Source of the DNA: DASQPR01 sp963727415
GTDB taxonomy: Bacteria; Actinomycetota; Actinomycetes; Mycobacteriales; Micromonosporaceae
Assembly (NCBI GenBank): GCA_963727415.1
Contig: CAVSGF010000010.1
Coordinates: forward strand, 372,001-436,000
DNA length: 64,000 nucleotides
Reading direction: 5' to 3'
In this document: positions 27,652-35,392 of the stretch, one piece after another
How positions within the stretch are numbered: position 1 is the first letter of the stretch
Layout of the letters: each line of letters opens with the position of its first letter
The notes under the pieces: generated by a model
The model's database searches: none
Seen by the model: only the letters and a program-made list of their open reading frames with translations
What the model was told of the DNA's origin: nothing
Made by a program: the position numbers and the translations under genes

Positions 27652-28431
27652 CTAGGCGAGCGCGCCGGCGACCGCCACCTGCCGGTTGGCGATGTCCAGG
27701 TGGCGTGTGGTGTAGCGGGCTAGATTCCGGGCTTGCTGGTCGGTCAGCAGGTCGCAGACCCAGTCCCAGTGCAGCGATACCCGGTGGCCCGGCCGGATCC
27801 CGGCGGTGATGGCGACCCGTGCCGTCTCCGGCTCGGCCATCGCGTCCAGGGTCAGGAACCGTCCATCCCAGCGGAGGCGGCGGGTGGCCACCACGGCCGA
27901 ATCGCCGGACACCGACACCACCTGACCCCAGCGGATCCGGCACCGGTCCAGCACGGTGAGAGCCCGGTCGGCCTTGCGGTCATCGCGGAGCAGACCGACC
28001 CATGGGTACACGCCGAACACATGGAAGCTGTGATGCGGAACCCCGCCGGCGATCACTGTCTCGGCGAGTTGCCCGAAATGGCTGCCGACCCGGGGCCGGA
28101 ACCGGTCCTCCATCGATGAGCCCATGGCCGCGATCGGTACCCGGTCAAGCAGCCGGTTGCCCACCCAGTACGCCTCGACCACCCGCCGGTCCAGCGGATC
28201 ACCGACGCCGGTGGACTCCGCGATCAGCCGCAGGTACGGCCACGCACCGTGAAATTCCTGAGCCAGCTGGCGCAGACCGGCGTCGACAACACCGGCCATT
28301 CCGTACTCATGGAAGGCGACGCTGTCGGTCGGCCCGCAGTAGCCAAGCGAGTTCGGCGGGTACGCGTACCGCTCGAACAGCAGCGGGCCGGGCAGCTTGG
28401 TCGGCGTCGCGCCGATCCCGGTCTCGATCAT
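27652..28431 (-). CDS. DUF6390 hydrogenase-associated protein
   Basis: This 259-residue soluble protein contains LLFERYAYPPNSLGYCGPTD, PYLRLIAESTGVGDPLDRRVVEAYWVGNRLLDRV and HHSFHVFGVYPWVGLLR. I recognise it as the DUF6390 family that travels with actinobacterial NiFe-hydrogenase clusters; its function is unknown, likely in maturation or assembly. Its ATG overlaps the hypC stop by 4 bp (28428-28431), indicating translational coupling. It is the last gene of the hydrogenase operon in this window. Confidence 0.8.
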   Translation of the reverse strand: MIETGIGATPTKLPGPLLFERYAYPPNSLGYCGPTDSVAFHEYGMAGVVDAGLRQLAQEFHGAWPYLRLIAESTGVGDPLDRRVVEAYWVGNRLLDRVPIAAMGSSMEDRFRPRVGSHFGQLAETVIAGGVPHHSFHVFGVYPWVGLLRDDRKADRALTVLDRCRIRWGQVVSVSGDSAVVATRRLRWDGRFLTLDAMAEPETARVAITAGIRPGHRVSLHWDWVCDLLTDQQARNLARYTTRHLDIANRQVAVAGALA

Positions 28432-28703
28432 CGGGTAGTCACCTCGGCGTCGTGGGTCTCGATAACGCCCAGGTCGGGCGGCTCGTCGGCGAGCGCGGCC
28501 AGCGCCTCACGTGCCTCGTCCTCGGAGATCACTTCGAGCGCCATACCCATGTGAACGAGCAGCCAGTCGCCGACCGCCACGGCGTCCGGATCGTCGAGCA
28601 CTCCGACGTTCACGTGCCGGATCACGCCGGCCATATCCACTTCGACCAGGTCGGGAAGGCCGGTCGCGGTGGAGGTCACCTGCGCGGGCAAGCCAAGACA
28701 CAT
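28428..28703 (-). CDS. hypC: HypC/HupF hydrogenase maturation chaperone
   Basis: The product is 91 residues. It begins MCLGLPAQV, with Cys2 the essential residue that binds the Fe(CN)2CO precursor and the large subunit, and has the GVIRHVNVGVLDD and AVGDWLLVHMGMALEVISEDEA segments of the HypC OB-like fold. It works with HypD to insert iron cofactor into the hydrogenase large subunit. hypB, hypD, hypE and hypF are not in the window and must lie elsewhere. Confidence 0.95.
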   Translation of the reverse strand: MCLGLPAQVTSTATGLPDLVEVDMAGVIRHVNVGVLDDPDAVAVGDWLLVHMGMALEVISEDEAREALAALADEPPDLGVIETHDAEVTTR

Positions 28704-28736
28704 GGTCCGCTCACCTCCCTTCCGGATGTCGGCCGG

Positions 28737-29090
28737 TCATGCCGGCGGCGCTTCCACGCCGTCGTACCCGATGGCCTCCAGCGTCAGCTCGTCCCCGCCG
28801 GTGATGTCCAGGTCGTCGCCGCCGCATTCCGGGCACACCGCGAGCAGGTCGTGCGATTGGGACCGGTTCCCGCAGCCGCGGCATTCCAGGTCCACCGGTA
28901 TCGGGACCAGGTCGAGCTTGGCGCTGGCCGCCTCGGTTCCGGCCGCGACGCTGGAGAATGCCTGCGACATCGACTCCGCGTCCACCCCATGGCGGACACC
29001 CGCGCGCACCCGCACCCAGGCGACCGGGCGGCCGTCGGCGCGCTTGTGGACGGCGTCCAGGATGCCTTCGCTAAGACCGTACTCGTGCAT
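28737..29090 (-). CDS. hypA: HypA hydrogenase nickel metallochaperone
   Basis: The product is 117 residues. MHEYGLSEGI provides the N-terminal nickel-binding Met-His-Glu; the zinc site is formed by CRGC (about 70-73) and CPEC (about 86-89). It delivers nickel to the hydrogenase large subunit, normally with HypB. The ATG at 29090 has ggaggg 6-10 nt upstream, so the longer frame reading into the upstream minisatellite is not the real start. The gene precedes hypC by 33 bp. Confidence 0.95.
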   Translation of the reverse strand: MHEYGLSEGILDAVHKRADGRPVAWVRVRAGVRHGVDAESMSQAFSSVAAGTEAASAKLDLVPIPVDLECRGCGNRSQSHDLLAVCPECGGDDLDITGGDELTLEAIGYDGVEAPPA

Positions 29091-29116
29091 GAATGCTCCC
29101 TCCGACGAGCGACGTG

Positions 29117-29312
29117 CGGTTGCGGTTGAGCGGCGCACGCGGTCGAGTCGCGCACGCGGTCGAGTCGCGCACGCGGTTGAGCGGCGCACGCGGTCGAGTC
29201 GCGAGCGGTTGAACGGCATGGGTCGAGCGGCGCACGCGGTTGAACCGCGCATGTGGTCGAGCGGCGCACGCGGTTGAACCGCGCATGTGGTCGAGCGGCG
29301 CACGCGGTCGAT
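29117..29312. repeat. 17-bp minisatellite upstream of hypA
   Basis: About ten head-to-tail units of a 17-bp repeat (consensus cgcacgcggtcgagtcg / cgcacgcggttgagcgg) run from about 29117 to 29312; regular units start at 29134. Two shortened units occur at 29202 and 29217, and a 34-bp double unit (29231-29264) is repeated exactly at 29265-29298. Some variants contain the palindrome CGGTTGAACCG. There are no spacers, so it is not a CRISPR. It starts 27 bp upstream of the hypA start. Confidence 0.92.
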
Positions 29313-29322
29313 GCAAGCCGCA

Positions 29323-29427
29323 TCACATGTCCCGGATCTGCCTGTATCTCTTGATGTCGGGCAGCGACCGCACCACGATCGCCGCCACCGCGGCGACCGC
29401 CGCCAGTCCGACCAGCTTGAGTTTCAT
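29323..29427 (-). CDS. 34-residue membrane peptide (DUF6893-like) of the hydrogenase cluster
   Basis: A short frame begins at ATG 29427 with aggag 7 nt upstream and encodes MKLKLVGLAAVAAVAAIVVR, then SLPDIKRYRQIRDM. It has one hydrophobic helix (residues about 4-19) and a basic, RYRxIR-type tail. The pattern matches the tiny DUF6893-type proteins of actinomycetes. Position between the maturation protease and hypA suggests it belonged to the hydrogenase operon before the IS110 element inserted upstream of it. Function is unknown. Confidence 0.7.
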   Translation of the reverse strand: MKLKLVGLAAVAAVAAIVVRSLPDIKRYRQIRDM

Positions 29428-29439
29428 GGTCTGCTCCTA

Positions 29440-29681
29440 ATGAGTTCTGGGAGTGAGCCATCCGGCAGACTCCTGGTGGGTAGGCAGCCGCCGGCGGGTG
29501 AGCACTCGTGGCTCCTGGACGTTGAGTCCTGAGGAGAGATCGTGCCCCTGCTGGTCGGTGTGGAGAGTTGATCGCTGATGGGATGTCGTGCCCGCCCGGT
29601 GGTGGCGTGAGCACTGCTTCATTAGGTCGCTGATGGTTCTCCTCGCGGGCTGCCGGGCGTGGAGGTCGAGAGACGGGAGAT
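29440..29681 (+). ncRNA. Candidate bridge (seek) RNA locus in IS110 left end
   Basis: IS110-group elements are known to encode a structured bridge RNA in the non-coding left end upstream of the recombinase. Here about 240 bp without a reading frame lies in exactly that place and has several potential stem segments such as cctggacgttgagtcctgagg. The target- and donor-binding loops could not be assigned by eye. This call rests on family knowledge and position. Confidence 0.4.
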
Positions 29682-30909
29682 GTGTTGCTGTTCGTAGGAG
29701 ATGACTGGGCCGAGGACCACCACGACGTCGAGTTGATGGACGCCGGCGGGCGACGGCTGGCCAGGGCCCGGCTGCCCGAGGGTGTGGCGGGGATCGCCCG
29801 GTTGCACGCGATGATCGGCGCGCAGCTCGGCGAGGATGCCGAGGACGCTGCCGGGCAGGTGACGGTCGGGATCGAGACCGATCGGGGTCCGTGGGTGCAG
29901 GCGTTGATCGCTGCCGGGTACATGGTGTTCGCGGTCAATCCGTTGCAGGCGGCCCGGTATCGGGAGCGTCTCGGCGTGTCGGGTGCCAAGAGCGACGCGG
30001 GTGATGCGCACGTGCTGGCCGACATGGTGCGCACCGACTCGCATCAGCTGCGTCCGGTCGCGGGTGACACGGCCGAGGCGGAGGCGGTCAAGGTGGTGAC
30101 CCGGATGCACAAGACGCTGATCTGGGAGCGGACCCGGGCCGGGCAGCGGTTGCGGCACGCGTTGCGGGAGTACTTCCCGGCCGCGTTGGAGGCGTTCGAG
30201 GACCTCGACGCCGCCGACACCCTGGAACTCCTCGCGAAGGCCCCGGACCCGGCCGCCGCGGCCAGGCTGACGACCGCGCAGATCAGCGCGGCTCTCAAAC
30301 GCGCCCGCCGCCGCGACATCGCGGCCAAGGCCGCGACGATCCAGGCGGTGCTGCGCGGCGAGCACTCGGGCAGCCCGCTGTCGTCACCGCCGCCTACGCC
30401 GCGTCGGTCCGTGCACTGGTCGCGATCCTGCGCACCCTCAACGAGCAGGTCACGATCCTGCAAGGGCAGGTCGAGGCCTATTTTGGCCGGCACCCGGACG
30501 CTGAGATCATCCTGTCCCAGCCCGGCCTGGGACCGTCCTCGGCGCCCGGGTGCTCGCCGAGTTCGGCGACGACCACGGCCGCTACATCTCGGCGAAGGCC
30601 CGCAAGAACTACGCCGCGACCAGCCCGATCACCCGCGCGTCCGGGAAGAAGAAGACCGTCGCGGCCCGGTTCGTGCACAACGACCGACTCATCGACGCGC
30701 TGATGACCCAGGCATTCGCGTCGCTGCAGCGATCGCCCGGCGCCCGCGCCTACTACGACCAGCAACGCGCCCGCGGCGCCAGCTACAACGCCGCGCTGCG
30801 CCAGCTCGCCAACCGACTCGTCGGCATCCTGCACGGATGCCTCAAGACCGGCACACCCTACGACGAGGCAACCGCCTGGTCGCACCACCTCATGAAGGCT
30901 ACTGCTTGA
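29682..30909 (+). pseudogene. IS110 transposase, two frameshifts
   Basis: The gene starts at GTG 29682 with LLFVGDDWAEDHHDVE, the DEDD/RuvC-like N-terminus; further acidic residues sit in VGIETDRGPW and AKSDAGDAHVLADM. The reading frame breaks near 30370 (one G apparently lost from a G-run) and again near 30535 (ccg-gtcc reduced to ccgtcc). The middle segment reads VVTAAYAASVRALVAILRTL and the last one (from 30550) carries the C-terminal Tnp_20 part with ITRASGKKK, whose Ser is catalytic in this family. Repaired length would be about 410 residues. Either the copy is inactive or the two indels are sequence errors. Confidence 0.85.
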
Positions 30910-31438
30910 CATTCAAGCTCCTGGGATGTCTCTCTGTCCGGCCGGCGAATTCCGCCTCGCGAGTCAGCAACTCCTCGATCATGCGGACCGCCTCGGGTAC
31001 CGCCGCCGCCACCGGCGGACTCAACTCCATGCCGACATCGACGGACTGCGGCTCGACCGCGACCACGACGGTCCGGTCGGGCCGGGCCCGCATCTGTTCG
31101 AGCAGTGCGAACACGTCGTCCGGAGCCAGGCCGTGAGCGTCGACGACCGGCCGCGCCGGCATCGCGGTCGCCGCTTCCACCTCGATGACCGATACCGTGC
31201 CGGGCACCTGCCCGTGCGGCGCCGCGTCCACCAGGATCAACAACGCACACCCATCCATCAGGTCCAGCGCCAGGTGAATGCCGCGGATCCCGACGTCGAT
31301 CACCTCCGGGTTGCCCGGCAGTTCCCGTCCGGCCAGCGCGCGCGCCACCTCAACCCCGAACCCGTCGTCGCCGAGGAAGACATTGCCGACGCAGGCCACC
31401 ATGGTCCGTCCGGCGGCGCCGGCCTCGATCCGGCTCAT
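30899..31438 (-). CDS. Hydrogenase maturation protease (HupD/HyaD type)
   Basis: The product is 179 residues. VACVGNVFLGDDGFGVEVAR has the conserved nickel-sensing Asp/Glu positions, followed by VIDVGIRGIHLALDLMDG and ILVDAAPHGQVPG. It cleaves the C-terminus of the NiFe large subunit after nickel insertion; the large subunit here does keep an extension after its last His. The final dozen residues (ERHPRSLNVKQ) and the stop read into the right end of the IS110 element, overlapping the transposase by 11 bp, so the natural C-terminus was probably replaced. It overlaps the upstream gene by 4 bp (31435-31438). Confidence 0.92.
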   Translation of the reverse strand: MSRIEAGAAGRTMVACVGNVFLGDDGFGVEVARALAGRELPGNPEVIDVGIRGIHLALDLMDGCALLILVDAAPHGQVPGTVSVIEVEAATAMPARPVVDAHGLAPDDVFALLEQMRARPDRTVVVAVEPQSVDVGMELSPPVAAAVPEAVRMIEELLTREAEFAGRTERHPRSLNVKQ

Positions 31439-32970
31439 GATCGATCGCCATCCGAGTCCGGGACCGCCTCCACCTCGTCGGGAGCGAAGTACAGGAACCG
31501 GCCGTGTACCCGGTGCAGATCGGCGGACGGATCATCGATCAAGGTCACCGCCAGGTAGGTAACGTCGTCGACGTCTCGCAGCACCGCCTCGACCACAGCG
31601 AGCCGGCCACGCAGGAACATGTCCTGAGCGTCGGCACGGCGCCGGCCCGGGCGCAGCCGCACCGTGGCACCGCGCCGGACCAGCACGCCGCCGATATCGA
31701 CGCTGTCCGTCTCCGGCGACACCGACCGGTCCCCGCCCGGATCCCACCATGGCGGTTCCGGCGGGCCGGATGGCGGGTCGCCCGGACCCGGGCGGCTGAG
31801 GCGATCAAGGTCGCCGCCCAGGTCCGCCCCTGGGCCCACGCCGAGACCCGAGCCGGTTTCGCGACGCGGGCCCGCCCCGGGTCCGACCGGATCCGGCACG
31901 GCGGCACCGTTTCCGGCAAGCGCCCGCAGGTAGCGCACCGCTCCGTGCAGCCGGTCGAGGGTGGCGGCATCCAGATGGTCGGCCCGGTCTATCACCGCCG
32001 CCGCCCGTGGATCGGTCGCCCGGGCCTGTGCCTTCTCCTCGTCGGTGAGCGCCAGCGTTCGTAACGTCAGGATCTCGTCGATCTCGGTGGCGTCGTACAT
32101 GTCGCCGGTGCTCTCCGGGGCCACCGACGGGTGGTCGTAGAGGATGATCGGCGACGACAGCACGGTCGAACGGTCGCCGTCGATGCCGGCGAGCACCGGC
32201 CACGTGCCGGTGTTCTGGCATTCGGCAACCGCCGGGGCCGCCCACTCTGGAGGGTCGACCATCGAGACGAATCCGGCCGTGGAACCAGCTTCCGGCGACA
32301 CCGACAGGATGGTGTGAGCGGCGGTCAGCGCGCCGGCCAGAGCGGCGGTGCGATCGGCCGGCCGCGGCGCGACCGTGGTCCGGTTCACCACCCGTACCCG
32401 CAGGCGCAGTGCCTGCCACGGCCCCGGCACCGGGCACGCCGAGACCTCCACCGCCCCGGTCAGCCGGTGGCGCTGCCGCACGACGCGGCCGGCGACCGTG
32501 CCCCGGGCGTCACGGACCGGCTCATCGTCGCGGCCGCCGGCGATCTCGAACGGCTCGGTGTGCGGACCGTCCAGCAGCCGGCTTACCGCGACCGTCGCGG
32601 TCACTTCGCGCTCAACCGCCTCGTCCCATCCGGTCACCGGAACGCCGTCCACGTTCAGTTCGCCGTCACCGAACCGCCCGGTCGACGGATCGCGCACCTC
32701 GACCGAACGCCTCTGCACGTGCAGGAAACGCACCAAAATCCGCACTCGGGTCGTGTCGCGGTACTCCAGCACGCACTCAGTCTGGCTGTCCGCGCGCTCG
32801 CTCGGGTCCAGTTCGGCGTACCCGGGCGGGACCAGCACACCGAACTGCCAGCGACTGTGGTTCTTGCTGGCGCTGGCCCGGTACGGGTAGAGCACGTATC
32901 CCTCGTACAGCAGCGCGTCGGCGACCGCGCGCACCTGGTCGATGGGAGTCTCCGCGGGCACGGTGGTCAT
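31435..32970 (-). CDS. Hydrogenase-cluster protein of unknown function, 511 residues
   Basis: I do not recognise a named domain. The first 380 residues look like a soluble, mostly beta protein (VLYPYRASASKNHSRWQFGV, VEVRDPSTGRFGDGELNVDG, SMVDPPEWAAPAVAECQNTG, ILYDHPSVAPESTGDMYDAT), followed by a Gly/Pro/Asp-rich linker (about 395-440) and a C-terminal domain beginning DSVDIGGVLVRRGATVRLRP that ends in YFAPDEVEAV. Start ATG 32970 overlaps the DUF6084 stop (ATGA) and is followed by coupled hupD; it therefore belongs to the hydrogenase operon and probably works in assembly or electron transfer. Upstream-extended frames are shadows. Confidence 0.8.
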   Translation of the reverse strand: MTTVPAETPIDQVRAVADALLYEGYVLYPYRASASKNHSRWQFGVLVPPGYAELDPSERADSQTECVLEYRDTTRVRILVRFLHVQRRSVEVRDPSTGRFGDGELNVDGVPVTGWDEAVEREVTATVAVSRLLDGPHTEPFEIAGGRDDEPVRDARGTVAGRVVRQRHRLTGAVEVSACPVPGPWQALRLRVRVVNRTTVAPRPADRTAALAGALTAAHTILSVSPEAGSTAGFVSMVDPPEWAAPAVAECQNTGTWPVLAGIDGDRSTVLSSPIILYDHPSVAPESTGDMYDATEIDEILTLRTLALTDEEKAQARATDPRAAAVIDRADHLDAATLDRLHGAVRYLRALAGNGAAVPDPVGPGAGPRRETGSGLGVGPGADLGGDLDRLSRPGPGDPPSGPPEPPWWDPGGDRSVSPETDSVDIGGVLVRRGATVRLRPGRRRADAQDMFLRGRLAVVEAVLRDVDDVTYLAVTLIDDPSADLHRVHGRFLYFAPDEVEAVPDSDGDRS

Positions 32971-33620
32971 CTGCTCACCACCTCGGCGGACCGGTCGCCG
33001 AGGAGCGCGGTGATGGCCGCGTCCCAGGTCGGCAGACCGGCACTGGATTTGTACGCGCCGAGCGCGTCGATGGTGTCCCGGCTCAGCCCGAGCCAGCCCC
33101 GGCCGGGAAAGTGACGGTCGACCATCTCGCGCCAGACCGCCACCGGCAGCCGGTACCGGCACTCAGCGCTCCATGGCACCTGCTCGGCGGCGACTCGCGG
33201 CGGGTCACCGGAACGCGTGAGGATGGTGCCGCTGAACAGCAGCAGCAGGGGCACCTCGTCGTCCCGCAGAGCATAGAAGTAGCGGGCCGCGGCCACCTCA
33301 AGGTCGTAGGTGCAGGGCACGTCAAGGTCGACCTGAGTCGCTCCGGAAAACGCGCCGACCATCACCGGCACGGTCGCGAACTGGATCGGCTTCAACGTGT
33401 CCGACCACCGGGACACGTCACCGAACAGATCGGACAGCCCCTCCGCCTCGGACGCCGAATACCGCCGCCGCTGCGGTTCGATCCGGATCTGGCAGCGCAG
33501 CCCGATGCTGTACACGTCGGCGCCGGTGGACTCCGAGACGGTCAGCGCGAAGGTGAGCGTCGGCGTGGCAGCGTACCGATCGGCGCCGGCACCAAGGCAT
33601 TCGAAGGTGAGCGCGACCAT
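32967..33620 (-). CDS. DUF6084 hydrogenase-cluster protein
   Basis: The product is 217 residues. ALTFECLGAGADRYAATPTL opens a beta-sandwich-like domain, with SIGLRCQIRIEPQRRRYSAS and PVMVGAFSGATQVDLDVPCT. It matches the DUF6084 family seen in group 1h hydrogenase operons; no function is assigned. It sits 1 bp after DUF5947 and overlaps the next gene by 4 bp. There are no metal-binding Cys clusters or membrane segments. Confidence 0.8.
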   Translation of the reverse strand: MVALTFECLGAGADRYAATPTLTFALTVSESTGADVYSIGLRCQIRIEPQRRRYSASEAEGLSDLFGDVSRWSDTLKPIQFATVPVMVGAFSGATQVDLDVPCTYDLEVAAARYFYALRDDEVPLLLLFSGTILTRSGDPPRVAAEQVPWSAECRYRLPVAVWREMVDRHFPGRGWLGLSRDTIDALGAYKSSAGLPTWDAAITALLGDRSAEVVSR

Positions 33621-33621
33621 G

Positions 33622-34323
33622 TCAGGCCTCCCCCGGCCGGGCCGGTGCCCCTTGACCCCACACCGAAGCCCGGGCTTTCAACTCGCCCAGGAAGCGGTCC
33701 AGTTCGTCGCGAACCTCGTCGCCGCCGTCGAGGCCGCGCCACGCCCGGCGGACCCCGCCGACGAACCCGTAGCAGGCATCGATCGGCGCCAGGTAAACGG
33801 CCACGGTGCTACCGGTACGGCTGGCGAACACCGCTTGCACGTCCGGCTCGATCGCGGCCAGCATCGGATGCTCGGCAACCAGCCGCTCCCAGCCGGCCAG
33901 ATCCAGCTCGCATTCGGTGGCGCCGCCCGGACTCGGATAGCAGCCGACCACCCGCCCCAAGTCGGAGTTGACGAAGAAGAAGGCGGTACCCACCGGTACC
34001 TGCAACGAATCCCACTCGGCGGCGGTCAGCGGCTCCGGTGCCACCCAGACGTCCTCGGGTATCGCCCGGTGCCGGCCGCGACCCGCGCCCGAAGCGGTGA
34101 ACAACAGGTAGCAGGCTCGGCAGGTGCACATCAGTGATCGCTCGTCCAGATCAACCACGTGACCGTGCCGCTCGTCGAGCGGGGCCGCGCACATCTCACA
34201 GGTCTCGATCGCCGGCGCCGGCCGCGGCGAGCCGGCCGCCGGTCCCGGCCCGGATTCCCACCCGGACGCGCGGCCCGGCGCCCCGCCCGGCACGGCGAAA
34301 CGCCGCAGTCCGGTGGCAGTCAT
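33622..34323 (-). CDS. DUF5947 hydrogenase-cluster protein
   Basis: The product is 233 residues. An N-terminal Gly/Pro-rich leader is followed by a zinc-ribbon-like CEMCAAPLDERHGHVV ... MCTCRACYLLF (four or five Cys, about residues 42-72) and then PVGTAFFFVNSDLGRVVGCY, FASRTGSTVAVYLAPIDACY and a helical tail. This fits DUF5947, which accompanies actinobacterial hydrogenases. The Cys motif suggests a metal or Fe-S site. Its ATG overlaps the NifU-like stop by 4 bp. Confidence 0.82.
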   Translation of the reverse strand: MTATGLRRFAVPGGAPGRASGWESGPGPAAGSPRPAPAIETCEMCAAPLDERHGHVVDLDERSLMCTCRACYLLFTASGAGRGRHRAIPEDVWVAPEPLTAAEWDSLQVPVGTAFFFVNSDLGRVVGCYPSPGGATECELDLAGWERLVAEHPMLAAIEPDVQAVFASRTGSTVAVYLAPIDACYGFVGGVRRAWRGLDGGDEVRDELDRFLGELKARASVWGQGAPARPGEA

Positions 34324-35378
34324 CGCCGATCCCCAATCGAGCCGGCCGCCGCGACCGAGCCGGCACGACCGGCCACACCAGCAGGACCGGCCACACCAGC
34401 AGGACCGGCCACACCAGCGGTATCAGCCGGACCGGCCGCCGCGTCTTGGCCGGCCTCTCCGGCCGGATCCGGACCGGAACCGGTCACCGCGACCGCGACG
34501 CGCACCCCGTCGCCGTCCGGCAGCAGCGGCAGCGGGCTCAGGCGCAGCCGCGGCCGGTCCAGGCCGATGCCGGCATGGTGGACATCGAACCGCTGGCCGC
34601 ACCCGGCGCATCGCAATGTGATGCCGGACAGCTCACCGGCCGCAAGCGACGCTCCGCAATCCGGGCACCCGTCCCGGTAGGCGTACTGCTCGCCGCCGGT
34701 CCGGCAGACCAAGACCCGCTGGCCGCCGAGCAGCGCCGCCCACCTACCCGGGTCATCCCCGGGTAAGCCGGTGAGGTGCGCCCAGCCGTCTGAGTCCACC
34801 GCGAACGTGGGCAGTGCCGCATCCGGATCCGGTGGACGCCGGCCGATCCGCAGCAGTGCCGGCCCCGGCGGCGGCGCCTCGACCAAGCCCTCGACCTGGA
34901 CCGATGTCGTCTCCGGCGCGGCGTCGAGTACGGCCCGCTCGATCGCGGTACGGACGGTCACCTCCGATGACGGGCAGCCGCTGCAGCTGCCCTGGAGCCG
35001 GAGGTGCACCACTCCGTCGCCGTCGACGCCGCGGTACTCGACGTCCCCCGCGTGCGATCCGAGGTACGGCCGGACCTCGTCCAGGGCTGCCTGGACCCGG
35101 GTGTCCACGTCATCGGGATGCAGGTCGTGCAGCACCAGCAGGCTTTCCACCAGCGGGTCGGCGACCAGCCGCCGGAGCAGTTCATCGTTGGACGGTCCGG
35201 GATCGGTCAGTGCCTGCATCACCCGGGCCAGCCCCTCGCCGTACAGCTGGACCAGCGCGGCGACCAGTTCCTCGGCCATCTCGACAGCCCGCTGGTCGCC
35301 GGTGGACCGCAGCTGCTCCAGCAGCCTCTCCACCCGCTCGCCGGTGGCCTGTACGTCGTCATGTCGCCCTCGCCCCAT
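34320..35378 (-). CDS. NifU-like / Rieske-like fusion protein of the hydrogenase operon
   Basis: The product is 352 residues. An N-terminal helical part is followed by a NifU C-terminal-type domain (about 95-170) with the cluster-binding motif RLQGSCSGCPSSEVTV (CxxC). The second half resembles a Rieske fold: CRTGGEQYAYRDGCPDCGAS and ITLRCAGCGQRFDVHHAGIG (about 235-285), although the canonical CxH pairs are altered to Cys-rich CPDC/CAGC, more like a rubredoxin or zinc ribbon. The last 45 residues are Ala/Gly/Pro repeats. ATG 35378 has ggggg upstream. It is likely an electron-transfer or cluster-delivery partner of the hydrogenase. Confidence 0.82.
   Translation of the reverse strand: MGRGRHDDVQATGERVERLLEQLRSTGDQRAVEMAEELVAALVQLYGEGLARVMQALTDPGPSNDELLRRLVADPLVESLLVLHDLHPDDVDTRVQAALDEVRPYLGSHAGDVEYRGVDGDGVVHLRLQGSCSGCPSSEVTVRTAIERAVLDAAPETTSVQVEGLVEAPPPGPALLRIGRRPPDPDAALPTFAVDSDGWAHLTGLPGDDPGRWAALLGGQRVLVCRTGGEQYAYRDGCPDCGASLAAGELSGITLRCAGCGQRFDVHHAGIGLDRPRLRLSPLPLLPDGDGVRVAVAVTGSGPDPAGEAGQDAAAGPADTAGVAGPAGVAGPAGVAGRAGSVAAAGSIGDRR
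34367..34418. repeat. 18-bp in-frame tandem repeat at the NifU-like C-terminus
   Basis: Nearly three units of gaccggccacaccagcag encode GVAGPA repeats at the C-terminus of the NifU-like protein. The period is a multiple of three. Confidence 0.88.
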
Positions 35379-35392
35379 CAGCGAACCCCCGG

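Larger units (their letters stand above)
29440..30935 (+). mobile_element. IS110-family insertion sequence (ends approximate)
   Basis: The element contains a frameshifted IS110 transposase (29682-30909) with about 240 bp of non-coding left end and a short right end. IS110 elements lack terminal inverted repeats, so the borders are estimates. A shared gggatgtc motif occurs in the left end (29580-29587) and just after the transposase stop (30926-30933). The element points against the hydrogenase operon and separates the maturation protease gene from the small-peptide/hypA/hypC genes. Confidence 0.75.

Noticed and set aside
29117..29312. CRISPR-like array
   Set aside because: Units of 17 bp are contiguous without unique spacers and there are no cas genes; it is a minisatellite.
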